Assembly (NCBI RefSeq): GCF_004138335.1
Contig: NZ_RYFW01000002.1
Coordinates: 1,469,501 to 1,533,500 of the forward strand
Direction of reading: 5' to 3'
Length of the DNA stretch: 64,000 nucleotides
Source: Peristeroidobacter agariperforans
Lineage (GTDB): Bacteria > Pseudomonadota > Gammaproteobacteria > Steroidobacterales > Steroidobacteraceae
The notes beneath the pieces were generated by a model that saw nothing but the letters and a program-made list of their open reading frames with translations, ran no database searches and had not been told where the DNA came from. Of the stretch, positions 35,415 to 44,653 are shown in pieces. The position numbers were made by a program, and so were the translations under genes. Each line of letters starts with the position of its first letter. The first letter of the stretch is position 1.

Positions 35415-36970
35415 CGCACTCGAGTTCTGACGGCCTGCGCTTGCTGGACACTGCCGAGGTGATTCTCGCGCGCGTCCGCAAGAAAGGCATCGTGCTCTGG
35501 TTGGACAACGGAGAGCTGCGCCTCAAAGCGCCCAAAGGCGTGCTGAACGACGACGACGTGCAATCCCTGAGAGCGCATCGGACCGAGCTCGTCGGGCGCC
35601 TGGAGATGGCCATTGGCGCGGGCGCCTACGAACGGGACCTGGCGCCTCGCTCGAGCCGCGAGCACATCCCGCTGTCGCACACACAGATGTCCTACTGGAA
35701 TCAATTGAAACTGGCGACGCAGCCATTCATGCGCCAGGTTGTTTCCGCCACGAGGCTGCACGGGGTGCTCAACCTCGACGCATTGCGAGAGAGCATCGCG
35801 GCGGTCATTCAGAGACAGGAGGCGTTTCGGACCCGAATCGAAGTCATCGAGGGCACGCCGCAGCAGCGAATCGTTGCGGAGCATGATTTCGTGCTCGAGG
35901 TCGATGAGCTGACCGCACCTGCCAACGGCTCCCGGCAGCGCGAGGCGGAGCAATGGATCGTGCAACATGTGGCCGAGCTGATCGATGTAACAAAGGATCC
36001 ATTGTTCAGCATCCGCGTGTTGAGAGAAGGCGACGAGCAGCATCTGCTGCTCATAGCGATGCAACACCTCATCACGGATGGCGCATCCATGAGCATCATC
36101 GTGCGTGAAGTGATGACCGCGTACGGTCAGGTTTCCAAAGGCCTGCCCGTCTCACTGCCGGTGATACCGCTGCAGTTCGCTGACTACGCGCTGTGGCAGC
36201 ATGAGCAATCCTGGATCGAGAAGCGGGCGGAATACTGGGAAAGGCGGCTGGCTGGATACCGTCGGGTGCGCATGCCGAGGTCCGAGTCCTCAGAGCGTCG
36301 AGGCTATGGAACTACAAAGTTGCGAATTGATCGGGACTTGATGGCAGCGCTGACGGCGCAGGCGCGTCGCCAGCACACGACGGTGGTGATGAGCGTCTTT
36401 GCTGCGTACGTAGCGCTGCTGACACGCTGGTGCAATTCCTCGGACGACATCGTGATCCGGTTCATTTCCGATGGCCGTATCAGCCCGCGGCTGGCGAACA
36501 CGGTTGGCTGCTTCACGTTCTCGGTGTCGATGGGCATGACGGTCTCGGACAACCCCAGCCTGTCCGAACTCATCAGTCGGTCCGCGGCGGAGTACTCAAT
36601 GGCGCAGGACCACGCCAGTTTCTCCTACCATGACGCCTACCGGTTTCGCGAAGACTTCACGCAGACCTGCGACTTCAATTGGGTCACGCACGGGGCGGCC
36701 TTTGCGACGCCGGCGGATGACACGCACGATCGGTCCCTCAAGTACTGCCCAGTCGCTTTCGAGCACCCGCTGTTCGAGACGATGGACATCGATCGGGAGC
36801 CCGGCGTGCTTCTCCACGATATGAAGACAGAAGCGGAGGGGATGTTCTGGTATCCGCGTGCCGGGTTCTCCGAGGAATCGATGGACCGCTTTGCACGAAA
36901 CTTTGTCTGCTTCCTGCAGATCCTGGCGACCCGGCCGCACACTCGTATCAAAGACATTCCGATCTGCTGA
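35411..36970 (+). CDS. NRPS subunit D: docking domain plus free-standing condensation domain
   Basis: This is a 519-residue protein. Residues about 10-60 (ILARVRKKGIVLWLDNGELR, then LKAPKGVLNDDDVQSLRAHR) have the form of a TubC-type N-terminal docking domain. Residues about 85-510 are one condensation domain with SHTQMSYWNQL, the active motif QHLITDG (Q218, catalytic H219, D223) and DIVIRFISDGR in place of the usual DVVIGTPVANR. The first His of HHxxxDG is Gln, but the catalytic second His is kept. No adenylation, carrier or thioesterase follows. As the last enzyme it may release the peptide by attacking the thioester with an amine or alcohol, or by cyclisation, but this is inference. Its ATG overlaps the previous stop, with GAGGAGCG as ribosome site. 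Confidence 0.88.
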   Translation: MTHSSSDGLRLLDTAEVILARVRKKGIVLWLDNGELRLKAPKGVLNDDDVQSLRAHRTELVGRLEMAIGAGAYERDLAPRSSREHIPLSHTQMSYWNQLKLATQPFMRQVVSATRLHGVLNLDALRESIAAVIQRQEAFRTRIEVIEGTPQQRIVAEHDFVLEVDELTAPANGSRQREAEQWIVQHVAELIDVTKDPLFSIRVLREGDEQHLLLIAMQHLITDGASMSIIVREVMTAYGQVSKGLPVSLPVIPLQFADYALWQHEQSWIEKRAEYWERRLAGYRRVRMPRSESSERRGYGTTKLRIDRDLMAALTAQARRQHTTVVMSVFAAYVALLTRWCNSSDDIVIRFISDGRISPRLANTVGCFTFSVSMGMTVSDNPSLSELISRSAAEYSMAQDHASFSYHDAYRFREDFTQTCDFNWVTHGAAFATPADDTHDRSLKYCPVAFEHPLFETMDIDREPGVLLHDMKTEAEGMFWYPRAGFSEESMDRFARNFVCFLQILATRPHTRIKDIPIC

Positions 36971-37020
36971 GCCTTCGTCATGGGCAGCAGAGTTTCGTGG
37001 TGTGTCGAAGGAGAGCGAGA

Positions 37021-38454
37021 GTGACAGGCGAGGCCGTCGGCTCCGGACAGGAAACGGAGAGTCAACGCCCGTGGGTGCTCACTGCCGTGTGTCTCGGCCT
37101 GATGATGGCCGGGTTCAGCGGCAACATGGTCAACCTGGCGCTGCCATCGATCGGATCGGACCTTCACATGTCCGATGCGCACCTGACACAGATCACGAGC
37201 GCGTACGTGGCCACGTTTGGCGGAGCGATGCTGATGGCAGGGCGCCTCGGTGACGCATTCGGACACCAACGCATGTTTGCGCTCGGGGTCGGCTTGTTTG
37301 CAATCGCCTCGCTGGGATGCGGTGTGGCGGCCTCGGCGGGAATGCTCCTTGCCTGGCGATCCGCGCAAGGGATCGGCGGAGCGATCGTATGTGTGCTCGC
37401 GCTATGCCTTGCGGAGAATCTGTTCGTGCAGCAAGCGCATCGTACCAAGGCATTGGGACTTTGTTCGCTGATAAGCGCCGTCGGTGCGAGCGCCGGCGTG
37501 GTGATCGGAGGGGCGCTCGTCAGCGCTTTGGACTGGCGCTGGGTCTTCTTCGTGAACGTCCCGATCGGCGTGAGCTGTGCACTAGGTCTGGCACTGCTGC
37601 CGGCCACCCATCGGGTGAGCCGAAAGAGATTGGACACACGTGGGGCCGTGCTCGCCATCGTCCTGCTGGTTGCGGTGGCGGGCACGCTCGGGAACGAAAG
37701 CCTGATGACCGGGAGAATCACGTGGCCGCTGGCTGCTGGCATCGCCGCAGCAGTGCTGCTCGTGACGTGGTTGTGGTGGAGCAGACCGGGCGCGCAATCG
37801 ACGATGGCTCGCCAGGGCAGGGCTCGCATGGGCCGCGTCGTCGGGGTGAATGTGGTCGCTGCATTGATGGCGATTGCGCTGCTCACGTGGGGCTTCGCGT
37901 GCAGCGTATATCTCCAACGCGTGCTTGGGTTTACGGCGATGCAGGTCGGCCTGCTGTTCCTGCCCGACGTTCTGGTCAGTGCGGGCGCGGCGTTTTCTCT
38001 TGCTCCGCGGCTCGTCGCACACTTTGGTGTGCGGCTCACCGCCGTCACGGGTCTGCTCTGCACAGCCGCTGGACTGATGCTCCTTTGGCAAATACCGAGC
38101 GATGCGCTTTTTCTTTATGACATTCTACCGGGCATGTTGCTGGTCGGTCTCGGCAGTGGCCTGTCGTATTCGCCGCTCGTACACGCCGCCTTACGCCTGG
38201 CAGAGCCCGAACGCGTTGGCGCGGCCTCCGGTCTCATCAATACGTCCTACATGCTGGGAGGAGCATTGGGATTATCGGCGCTCGGCAGCATCGCCGCAGG
38301 GCGAACGGCCGATCTGATCGCCGCGGGTGTCGATGGGACGACCGCTCTAAGTAATGGCTACCGCCTGGCATTCGCACTGAGCGCGGCGGTCGCATTTGCG
38401 GGCGCGATCATGGGCGCTGCCGTGCTTCGTGATCAGGCAGAGGAAGCGCACTAA
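37021..38454 (+). CDS. MFS exporter, DHA2 (EmrB/QacA) type
   Basis: This 477-residue inner-membrane drug/proton antiporter-like protein has about 14 membrane segments, starting with VLTAVCLGLMMAGFSGNMVN. The family motif MLMAGRLGDAFGHQRMFALG lies between segments 2 and 3. LDWRWVFFVNVPIGVSCALG, typical of DHA2 members, follows segment 6. I choose GTG 37021, which has AAGGAG 6 bases upstream. The frame extends to 36997 without a better site. It lies 50 bases after the last NRPS gene on the same strand, so export of the nonribosomal peptide is the natural reading. Confidence 0.88.
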   Translation: MTGEAVGSGQETESQRPWVLTAVCLGLMMAGFSGNMVNLALPSIGSDLHMSDAHLTQITSAYVATFGGAMLMAGRLGDAFGHQRMFALGVGLFAIASLGCGVAASAGMLLAWRSAQGIGGAIVCVLALCLAENLFVQQAHRTKALGLCSLISAVGASAGVVIGGALVSALDWRWVFFVNVPIGVSCALGLALLPATHRVSRKRLDTRGAVLAIVLLVAVAGTLGNESLMTGRITWPLAAGIAAAVLLVTWLWWSRPGAQSTMARQGRARMGRVVGVNVVAALMAIALLTWGFACSVYLQRVLGFTAMQVGLLFLPDVLVSAGAAFSLAPRLVAHFGVRLTAVTGLLCTAAGLMLLWQIPSDALFLYDILPGMLLVGLGSGLSYSPLVHAALRLAEPERVGAASGLINTSYMLGGALGLSALGSIAAGRTADLIAAGVDGTTALSNGYRLAFALSAAVAFAGAIMGAAVLRDQAEEAH

Positions 38455-38474
38455 GTACGCGCGTTACCTGCCGC

Positions 38475-39953
38475 TCAATGGGACATGCACGTCGGACACA
38501 TCGGGAATTTGCCGGCGTTTGCGAAATTCACATACGACGCCTCTTCGTCGGCGGGAGATGCCATGGGCCGGGTCAGGATCGGATTGACAGGCAGCGCCTC
38601 GCGGTCGACGACGACGCCGTCCTTGAGGATCGTGTGGATAGTGCGGTAGTTCTCGGACGCGAGCAGCGGGTTCTTGTCGAGGATCAGCATATCCGCAATC
38701 TTGCCCGGCTCGAGGGTGCCAAGGTCCCGATCCTTGCCGTAAGCCTCGGCGATGTTTCTGGTCGCAGCCTGTAACATTCGCATCGGTGAGCAGCCTTTCT
38801 CCTCCATGGCCTTGAACCAGAAGAAATGGCCTTGGCGAAGATCCATGTAGCAATCGACATCCAGCCCCATCCATGCGCTCCACGTGGGGTCGCTTTCCAC
38901 TTCTGGCGCAAACAGCGATGCGTCATTTGCCAGCAACAGCGTGGCATCGGAGCGGATGAAGTTCCGTACATTGGTATCGGCGGCTCGCATCAGCGTATGG
39001 CCCAGGTCCGCCCCGTGGCTGGTCATCCCGAAGAACCAGTCCAGCCGCCGCTGCGTGAAGGGGAAAAGAACGGCACCCGTGTTCCGCTTGACGAACAACT
39101 CGATCGTGGATTCGGGGATCGGGGTCGGCCCCGTGATGTTCGCATGCGTGATCAGATCGCAGCCTGCCTCGACGGCGATCCGCAATCCTTCCACACTCGA
39201 ACAGTGCGCCTGGGCGGTGATACTGGCTCGATGCGCTTCCTCCACCATCGCTTCCTGCACCCGCGGCGAGAATTGTATGAATGCACCCTGACCGGTATGG
39301 TCATTTGAGGCGTATTTGATGAAGTCGATGCCCTTGCCGATATAGGCGCGCACTTCCTGCGCAACCTGCTCCGGCGTCAGCCACATCAGGTGGCGCCCGA
39401 CATTCTCGACCCAGATCGCGTTGATTCGCTTGGCCAGTGCGCCGCTGGCGACCTCCGCAGCCTTGGGGAAGAAGTCCGCAGAACAAGGGCCATCGAGCCC
39501 AATGATGTTGCCCGCGCAGAAGATGCGGCTGCCCGGCACCTGGCCGGCATTGATTGCATCGCGCGAGTTCATCAAAGCACGGCGTGGACCCCAGGTGTCG
39601 AACACAGTAGTGAGCCCATTCTTCAGCGCCACCTGCGCGGCTTCGATGATCAGGTCCTCGAAACGATCCATGTGTCGCACGAGGTTTTCCAGGCGGACAT
39701 CGCATAGAAGATGGACATTGGCATTCATCAGCCCGGGAATGACATATTTTCCGCGCGCGTCGATCACGGCGGCTCCCGGCGGAATGCTGAGCTCATCGCG
39801 CCTGCAGATGAGCTTGATGCGGCCGGCTTCGATCCAGATCGACTTGCCCTCGATCGGTGTTTCCGCGACACCGTCGATGATCGTCGGATTCAGAACGATC
39901 AGTGGCCCTCGAGAATCCATTCGCTTGCTCGAGTTTGCAGTCTCAGTGCTCAT
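38475..39953 (-). CDS. Amidohydrolase-superfamily enzyme
   Basis: This 492-residue cytosolic metal-dependent hydrolase is close to the group that contains Xaa-Pro dipeptidase/prolidase-like and imidazolonepropionase-like members. Seen: KYVIPGLMNANVHLL at the usual first metal site, the carbamylatable Lys in DFIKYASND, later His in TAQAHCSS and LITHANIT, Asp in LLANDAS, and the C-terminal GTLEPGKIADMLILDKNPL. The first metal site normally reads HxH; here it is N79-V-H81, so activity may be altered. No signal peptide. Its own promoter-like element lies at 40001-40035. It converges tail to tail with the exporter gene. Its substrate is unknown; a proline-containing dipeptide would fit the neighbourhood. 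Confidence 0.85.
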   Translation of the reverse strand: MSTETANSSKRMDSRGPLIVLNPTIIDGVAETPIEGKSIWIEAGRIKLICRRDELSIPPGAAVIDARGKYVIPGLMNANVHLLCDVRLENLVRHMDRFEDLIIEAAQVALKNGLTTVFDTWGPRRALMNSRDAINAGQVPGSRIFCAGNIIGLDGPCSADFFPKAAEVASGALAKRINAIWVENVGRHLMWLTPEQVAQEVRAYIGKGIDFIKYASNDHTGQGAFIQFSPRVQEAMVEEAHRASITAQAHCSSVEGLRIAVEAGCDLITHANITGPTPIPESTIELFVKRNTGAVLFPFTQRRLDWFFGMTSHGADLGHTLMRAADTNVRNFIRSDATLLLANDASLFAPEVESDPTWSAWMGLDVDCYMDLRQGHFFWFKAMEEKGCSPMRMLQAATRNIAEAYGKDRDLGTLEPGKIADMLILDKNPLLASENYRTIHTILKDGVVVDREALPVNPILTRPMASPADEEASYVNFANAGKFPMCPTCMSH

Positions 39954-40000
39954 GGTCTCGTTCTGCTGCTGTTGTTGAGTTTCTGCCGTTTGTCGTGAGC

Positions 40001-40035
40001 TTTAGACGGATCGAGGCCGCGGGGCCGCAAAAAAA
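40001..40035 (-). promoter_or_regulatory. ECF-type promoter element P1 (upstream of the amidohydrolase)
   Basis: On the minus strand TTTTTTTGCGG is followed by exactly 15 bases and then CCGTCTAAA. This is the architecture of P2 and P3. The CCGTCT part lies about 50 bases before the ATG at 39953. CGTC-containing -10 boxes are common for ECF sigma factors, so I infer control by the sigma factor encoded at 48835-49440. Confidence 0.7.
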
Positions 40036-40073
40036 CATGGGCGGTCTGGGATCTGCGTCGCTGTGTGAGAGAT

Positions 40074-42008
40074 TTACGGTGCGCTGCCCATGATCGATAC
40101 GAGCAGGTGCGAGGGATGTTCGGGATCGTGATAGAGGCTCTGTACGGCGCGGATCGGGGCGCCCGGTTCACCGCCGCGGTTGGCGTTGCGGTCGAATTTG
40201 GGAAAGTCCGCCGAGCAGATATCGAGCCGCAAACGATGACCGGCCTTGAAGCGGTTGGCGGTGGCCCACAGGTCAATCTCGAACCGATAGATGCGGCCTG
40301 GCTCCAGCAGCTCAGGCTCACCTTCGGTATTGCGATGACGCACGCGCAGCGTGCAGTTCTGCAGGTGGATCGCGCGACCATCGGGAAACACATCGGTGAG
40401 ACGCGCAGAGAAATCTGTATCCACTGCGCTCGAGCTCGCGTAGAGGATCAATCGCAACGGTCCGACAACATCCAGATCGCTTGCAAACACGGAAGTCGTA
40501 TAGGAGAGCACGTCTGCGCGGCGCTGGACCTCGCTCACGTCGGCGCTGCCGGGAGCGTAGACGTAGGAGAGAATGCTGCCGCCTACCGTCGGCGTCGGAT
40601 CTTCCGGGTCGTAAATGTAAGTGTCGGGGTTCGAAGCCTGCTGCGGAGGCTCTGAATTCAGCGTGCCGCTGGAACCGAGATACAGAGCGCATATCCGTGC
40701 TGCAGGGGGAGGCCATGCCGATGCCGTGTACCACTCGTTGGCGCCCATCAGGTAGTACGTAACGACAGGCCATGAGTCGAGGGTGTTTTCGCGCACGGCG
40801 GCGTACCAGCGTAGTAACAGGTCACGCACGTTCGCCGTGCGATGGTTGCCACTGATATAGGCACTGCCACTATGGGTGCTGCGATAGATCAGGTCGAGCT
40901 CGGGGTGGTTCTCGCGACCTTCACGATAGCCCGGCATGTTATGGGCACAGGGCGCGATCAAGAGGCGGCTGCGTGATCTCGCGGACTCAGATCCCTCGCG
41001 CGTGAGCAGTGACCATGTTGCGAGCGTGTCGCCGTTCCCCCAGTCGTACCAGCCGGTGATGATCAGGGCCGGTGCGTGCAGCGACCGAGCCAGCTCAACC
41101 TTCCCTGCGCTCGGAAACGTAAACAACCCGTAGGGAATCTCGCGGCCGAAAATCTCGGAGAGAGCGTTGTCGTATGTGACGCTGGGTTGCCCCGTGACCC
41201 GCTTGATCAGCTCGGCGCGCTGCGCAGGAGGGAGCGGCCTGTAGTGGTCCCAGAGCCAGCGCTTGCGTTCGGTCGGCGACAGCGCTTGCAGGTTTGGATA
41301 GTGTTCGAGTAGCGCAGCACTCAACGGTGTGTGCAAGGGTTCGTTGAAATAGCCATCCGCCAGCGTCTCCGGCAGGATCCGACGCTCCATCTCCCACAGG
41401 GGGATGGGCTCCTTGTCGATACCCTTGCCGACTGCGCGCGAGAAGGCATTGACGAACATGTAGAAGTTCGGCGTGTCGTCGCGACTGATGCCGATACCAG
41501 CAACCTCCGGGGCAATGGCCGACATGCGCGGGTGCATCGACATGCCCCACTGCGTACTGCCGCCATAAGATCCACCGAAAGAACCCACGAATCCGTCGAA
41601 CCATGGCTGCTGCGTGATCCACTCAACGAAGTCGATACCGTCTTCACGCTCGTAGATATACATTTCCCAAGTGTCTGGCTCGCTATCGCCAGTACCGCGG
41701 ACGTCTTGCGTCACTACCACGTAGCCGCGTTGAGCCAGTGGGAGGACGGTGTCCGCGAGGTTGGTGCGGCCGTAAGGGGTTCGCACGGCAATGGCGGGGG
41801 CTGGCAGATCCGGTGGCAGGTACAGATCCGTCGCCAGGCGTATGCCATCGCGCATGGTGACGAAAATCGTTTCCCTGCGAATCGCCGATGCGACACAGCG
41901 GGCGGGCGTGTGAGGTTCGCTCTCGAGGATCAGCTTGAGATCTGGCGCAACGTCCGCGAGGCGCTGCGGCACACCGCGGTTCGCTTCGTTATTCTTGTTC
42001 GGGCTCAC
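40074..42008 (-). CDS. CocE/NonD (S15 X-Pro dipeptidyl-peptidase-like) serine hydrolase
   Basis: This 644-residue alpha/beta-hydrolase has the nucleophile elbow GSFGGSYGGSTQW (S15 form GxSYxG), the Asp region ALIITGWYDWGNGDT, the His region LIAPCAHNMPGY, and a C-terminal jelly-roll (about 430-640). That jelly-roll is shared by X-Pro dipeptidyl-peptidases, cocaine esterase and glutaryl-7-ACA acylases. RLATDLYLPPDLPAPAIAVR at the start is the usual family entry. There is no signal peptide. The start is GTG 42008, 9 bases after the dipeptidase stop, so the two are co-transcribed. In a peptide-uptake setting, cleavage after Xaa-Pro or of an N-acyl group is plausible; motifs alone do not separate peptidase from esterase. 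Confidence 0.87.
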   Translation of the reverse strand: MSPNKNNEANRGVPQRLADVAPDLKLILESEPHTPARCVASAIRRETIFVTMRDGIRLATDLYLPPDLPAPAIAVRTPYGRTNLADTVLPLAQRGYVVVTQDVRGTGDSEPDTWEMYIYEREDGIDFVEWITQQPWFDGFVGSFGGSYGGSTQWGMSMHPRMSAIAPEVAGIGISRDDTPNFYMFVNAFSRAVGKGIDKEPIPLWEMERRILPETLADGYFNEPLHTPLSAALLEHYPNLQALSPTERKRWLWDHYRPLPPAQRAELIKRVTGQPSVTYDNALSEIFGREIPYGLFTFPSAGKVELARSLHAPALIITGWYDWGNGDTLATWSLLTREGSESARSRSRLLIAPCAHNMPGYREGRENHPELDLIYRSTHSGSAYISGNHRTANVRDLLLRWYAAVRENTLDSWPVVTYYLMGANEWYTASAWPPPAARICALYLGSSGTLNSEPPQQASNPDTYIYDPEDPTPTVGGSILSYVYAPGSADVSEVQRRADVLSYTTSVFASDLDVVGPLRLILYASSSAVDTDFSARLTDVFPDGRAIHLQNCTLRVRHRNTEGEPELLEPGRIYRFEIDLWATANRFKAGHRLRLDICSADFPKFDRNANRGGEPGAPIRAVQSLYHDPEHPSHLLVSIMGSAP

Positions 42009-42017
42009 GTCTCGATC

Positions 42018-43061
42018 TCACGCGCGCGCAGCCGGGCCTTCTGCCATTGCGTACACACGCCGGAAATTTGCGCCGAGGATGCCTTTGACCACGTCGACCG
42101 GGTAGCCGTGCGCCAGCATGATCTCCACGAGCTCGGCAAGTTGCTCTGGCTGAAAACAACCGCCCTCGTACAGCTGTGTTCCCGACGGATCCGGCCATGA
42201 CGAATCCTTGGCGGCGCGAATCGCATCCCAGACGCCTGCCATGTTCTGCACGTAATCGGCGCCGAGGCCGACGTGCTGGGGTCCAACCAGCGAAGCAATG
42301 TGATCGATGTGTCGAAACACGGTTGCGGAGCGCGCTTCGGCGTCGCCGATGAAAGCGCCGATGCCCACGACGCCGATGACGCCGCCGCGAGCAGCGCATG
42401 CGCGGATTTGCTCATCACGAATGTTCCGAATATGCGCACAGACCGCGTGAGCGCCTGAGTGCGAAAAGATCGGCGGACGCTCGCAGATTTCCATCGCATC
42501 GAGCGTAGAGCGTCGGCCGGTGTGGGAGAGGTCGAGCACCATGCCGACGCGGTCCATTTCGCGAACCACCTGGCGGCCGAAAATACTCAACCCGGCGTCG
42601 GCCGGTTCGGCACAGCCATCCGCGACAAAGTTCCGCACGTTGTAGGCCAGCAGCATGTGACGCACACCGAGCGCGTAAAGCGCCTCGACCCGAGACAGAT
42701 CCGTGCCCAGCTGAACGGTGTCCTGAATGTTGAGGCCAATGACCAGCTTGCCCTGTTGGCGACCCTGATCGATTTCGGCGAGCGAGCTGCCGAAAGTGAG
42801 CCATTCTGCATGCGGCTTCGCGGCGTCTCGGAAGCGCTGTATGCACTGCTGTACGCCTTCGAACGTCGGCGGGAAGTCTTCCGTCGTTGCAGATACGAAG
42901 GTGTACCCCGCCTGCCTGAAGCGGGCGAGGATGCTGATGTCCTGGTATTCGTCCAGCCAGGGCAGCGTCATGTCCCAGACGTCGGACGACGCCAGAATCT
43001 CAGCAACGGCAGGCTGAACCGTCACGCGCCCGCTCGAACTATTCAGTTCCTGCGCATTCAT
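42018..43061 (-). CDS. M19 membrane-dipeptidase-family protein with altered metal ligands
   Basis: This 347-residue protein of the renal-dipeptidase fold lacks a signal peptide. Such enzymes cleave dipeptides, including those with D-residues. Kept features are MDRVGMVLDLSHTGRRSTLD, IFSHSGAHAV and PQHVGLGADYV. The N-terminal HxD ligand pair is replaced (VWDMTLP, with D30 and T32 where HxDLP is expected), and the bridging Glu of the IEG motif is Gln (NIQDT). The binuclear zinc site may therefore be lost or changed. ATG 43061 has GGAG 8 bases upstream. It lies between the MFS carrier and the CocE-type hydrolase in one operon. Confidence 0.85.
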   Translation of the reverse strand: MNAQELNSSSGRVTVQPAVAEILASSDVWDMTLPWLDEYQDISILARFRQAGYTFVSATTEDFPPTFEGVQQCIQRFRDAAKPHAEWLTFGSSLAEIDQGRQQGKLVIGLNIQDTVQLGTDLSRVEALYALGVRHMLLAYNVRNFVADGCAEPADAGLSIFGRQVVREMDRVGMVLDLSHTGRRSTLDAMEICERPPIFSHSGAHAVCAHIRNIRDEQIRACAARGGVIGVVGIGAFIGDAEARSATVFRHIDHIASLVGPQHVGLGADYVQNMAGVWDAIRAAKDSSWPDPSGTQLYEGGCFQPEQLAELVEIMLAHGYPVDVVKGILGANFRRVYAMAEGPAARA

Positions 43062-43132
43062 AGTGTTACTCCGAGAGATGCTCTACAAACATTCCCTGTC
43101 TGCCTGTAGCAGGACTGTAGGTGCGGTATCGC

Positions 43133-44536
43133 TCAGCTCATGGCGCTGCGCCGAAGCGCACGCGGCAGCGGCCCGACAACCGGCTGCTTCAGGTAGAGCT
43201 CGCCTTGCGGGGCGCCCTTACGCTCCTCCTGAAGTTGCACCGCTCGGAGGTCGCGGGTGACGCTCTTGCTTGCGAACCACAGGTGTATCGCACCCCAGAC
43301 ATATCCAGGACACATGGCGAGCAATGCGTAACGCAGCGACTCCTCACCGAATGTCGGGTGCAGGGCATCGCTCAGCGCGCCGACCATCAACGGCCCGAAC
43401 CCCAGGCCAATCAGATTGGCAAATAGATAGAGGAGGGCAATCGCCGTGGCGCGCATGCGCTGTGGCACGAGCGTTTGTATAACGGCATAGAGCGGAGCGG
43501 TGGCGAGACCGTGGCCTATCATGCTGATGGCAATGAATCCGAAGGCCCAATAGCGATTCGGGGCAAGATAGATGAGTGCCGACGTGGCTGCAAAAATGAC
43601 ATATCCGACCCCGATCAGTTTGAGCTGCAGGCGTTCGTTGTTCGCAGCAAAGCGGGAAGCCAGTTCGCCGCCGCCGAGCAGCCCGATGATGCTGCCCAAT
43701 CCCTGAATCGGTGCAAGCCACGTGCCCAGCTCCCCGGTTTGCATCCCGTAGGTGCGGACGAAAAACGTCGGCTGCCATTGCCACAGGCCCGTGCCGAAGA
43801 GAGACAACACCGAAAAGCAAAACAACAGGTGACGGAAAGAGGCGTTCGCCCACAGAGTGCGGACCACTTCGTTGAGAGGAAGCTGCGCCGGTTGCGTGGC
43901 AATGGACTCGCGAGCCTGGAGTGGAGCAGTACCGATCTCGCTTGCGACCGTTGTCGTTGGCTTCGCAAGGCGAGGCTCTCTCAGCGTGAGCCGGACCAGT
44001 AGCGCGAGCGCCAGCCCGGGCAGACCCAGGAGCAGAAACATCACTCGCCAACCATACATCTCATTGAGCCACCCGGCCATGAAGAAGCCGATCAGTCCGC
44101 TCAACGGGGTGCCCAGCATGTAGATCGCTACGGCGCGGGGCCGCTCGGCTCGGGTGAAATTATCCGCGATCAGAGAATGTGCCGGCGGCGTGCATCCTGC
44201 TTCTCCGACCGCCACGCCGATGCGGATCAACAGCAGCTGAAAAAAACTCCCGACCAGTGAGCACAATGCCAACGCCGCGCTCCACAGAGCCGTAGTAATC
44301 GCAATGATCGTGACGCGGTTGCCGCGATCGGCCCAACGCGCGATGGGAACTCCCATGGTCGCGTAGAAAAACGCGAAGGCAATACCGGTCAGCAATCCCA
44401 GCTGCGTGTCGCTCAGCGCGAGATCGGCTTTGATGTCCTGGAGCACCAGCGCCAGGGCGTAGCGCTCGACGGTGTTGGAGGCCAGGACCACCAACAGAAC
44501 GCCGAGGAGGTAGTGCTTGTACGTCAGCTTGTTCAT
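43133..44536 (-). CDS. MFS transporter, spinster/anion-cation symporter-like
   Basis: This 467-residue carrier has 12 predicted membrane segments. LGLLTGIAFAFFYATMGVPI, then ARWADRGNRVTIIA is the conserved loop 2-3 motif. GEAGCTPPAHSLIADNFTRA, then ERPRAVAIYMLGTPLSGLIG is typical of the spinster-like and D-galactonate/sugar-acid groups often encoded next to TonB receptors. I start at ATG 44536; the GTG at 44542 overlaps its ribosome site. It lies downstream of the TonB receptor and upstream of the dipeptidase on the minus strand, so it probably carries the imported compound across the inner membrane. Confidence 0.87.
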   Translation of the reverse strand: MNKLTYKHYLLGVLLVVLASNTVERYALALVLQDIKADLALSDTQLGLLTGIAFAFFYATMGVPIARWADRGNRVTIIAITTALWSAALALCSLVGSFFQLLLIRIGVAVGEAGCTPPAHSLIADNFTRAERPRAVAIYMLGTPLSGLIGFFMAGWLNEMYGWRVMFLLLGLPGLALALLVRLTLREPRLAKPTTTVASEIGTAPLQARESIATQPAQLPLNEVVRTLWANASFRHLLFCFSVLSLFGTGLWQWQPTFFVRTYGMQTGELGTWLAPIQGLGSIIGLLGGGELASRFAANNERLQLKLIGVGYVIFAATSALIYLAPNRYWAFGFIAISMIGHGLATAPLYAVIQTLVPQRMRATAIALLYLFANLIGLGFGPLMVGALSDALHPTFGEESLRYALLAMCPGYVWGAIHLWFASKSVTRDLRAVQLQEERKGAPQGELYLKQPVVGPLPRALRRSAMS

Positions 44537-44653
44537 TGCCACCGCTCGATGCGGATCTCGCCGATAGCGAGAAGGGGGGATCCTGCGATGGCGTCCATCG
44601 CCGAGGCGGTGTTCGACGGGCTGGCAGTGGTCTGGGGAAGACGCTTGCTCGGG

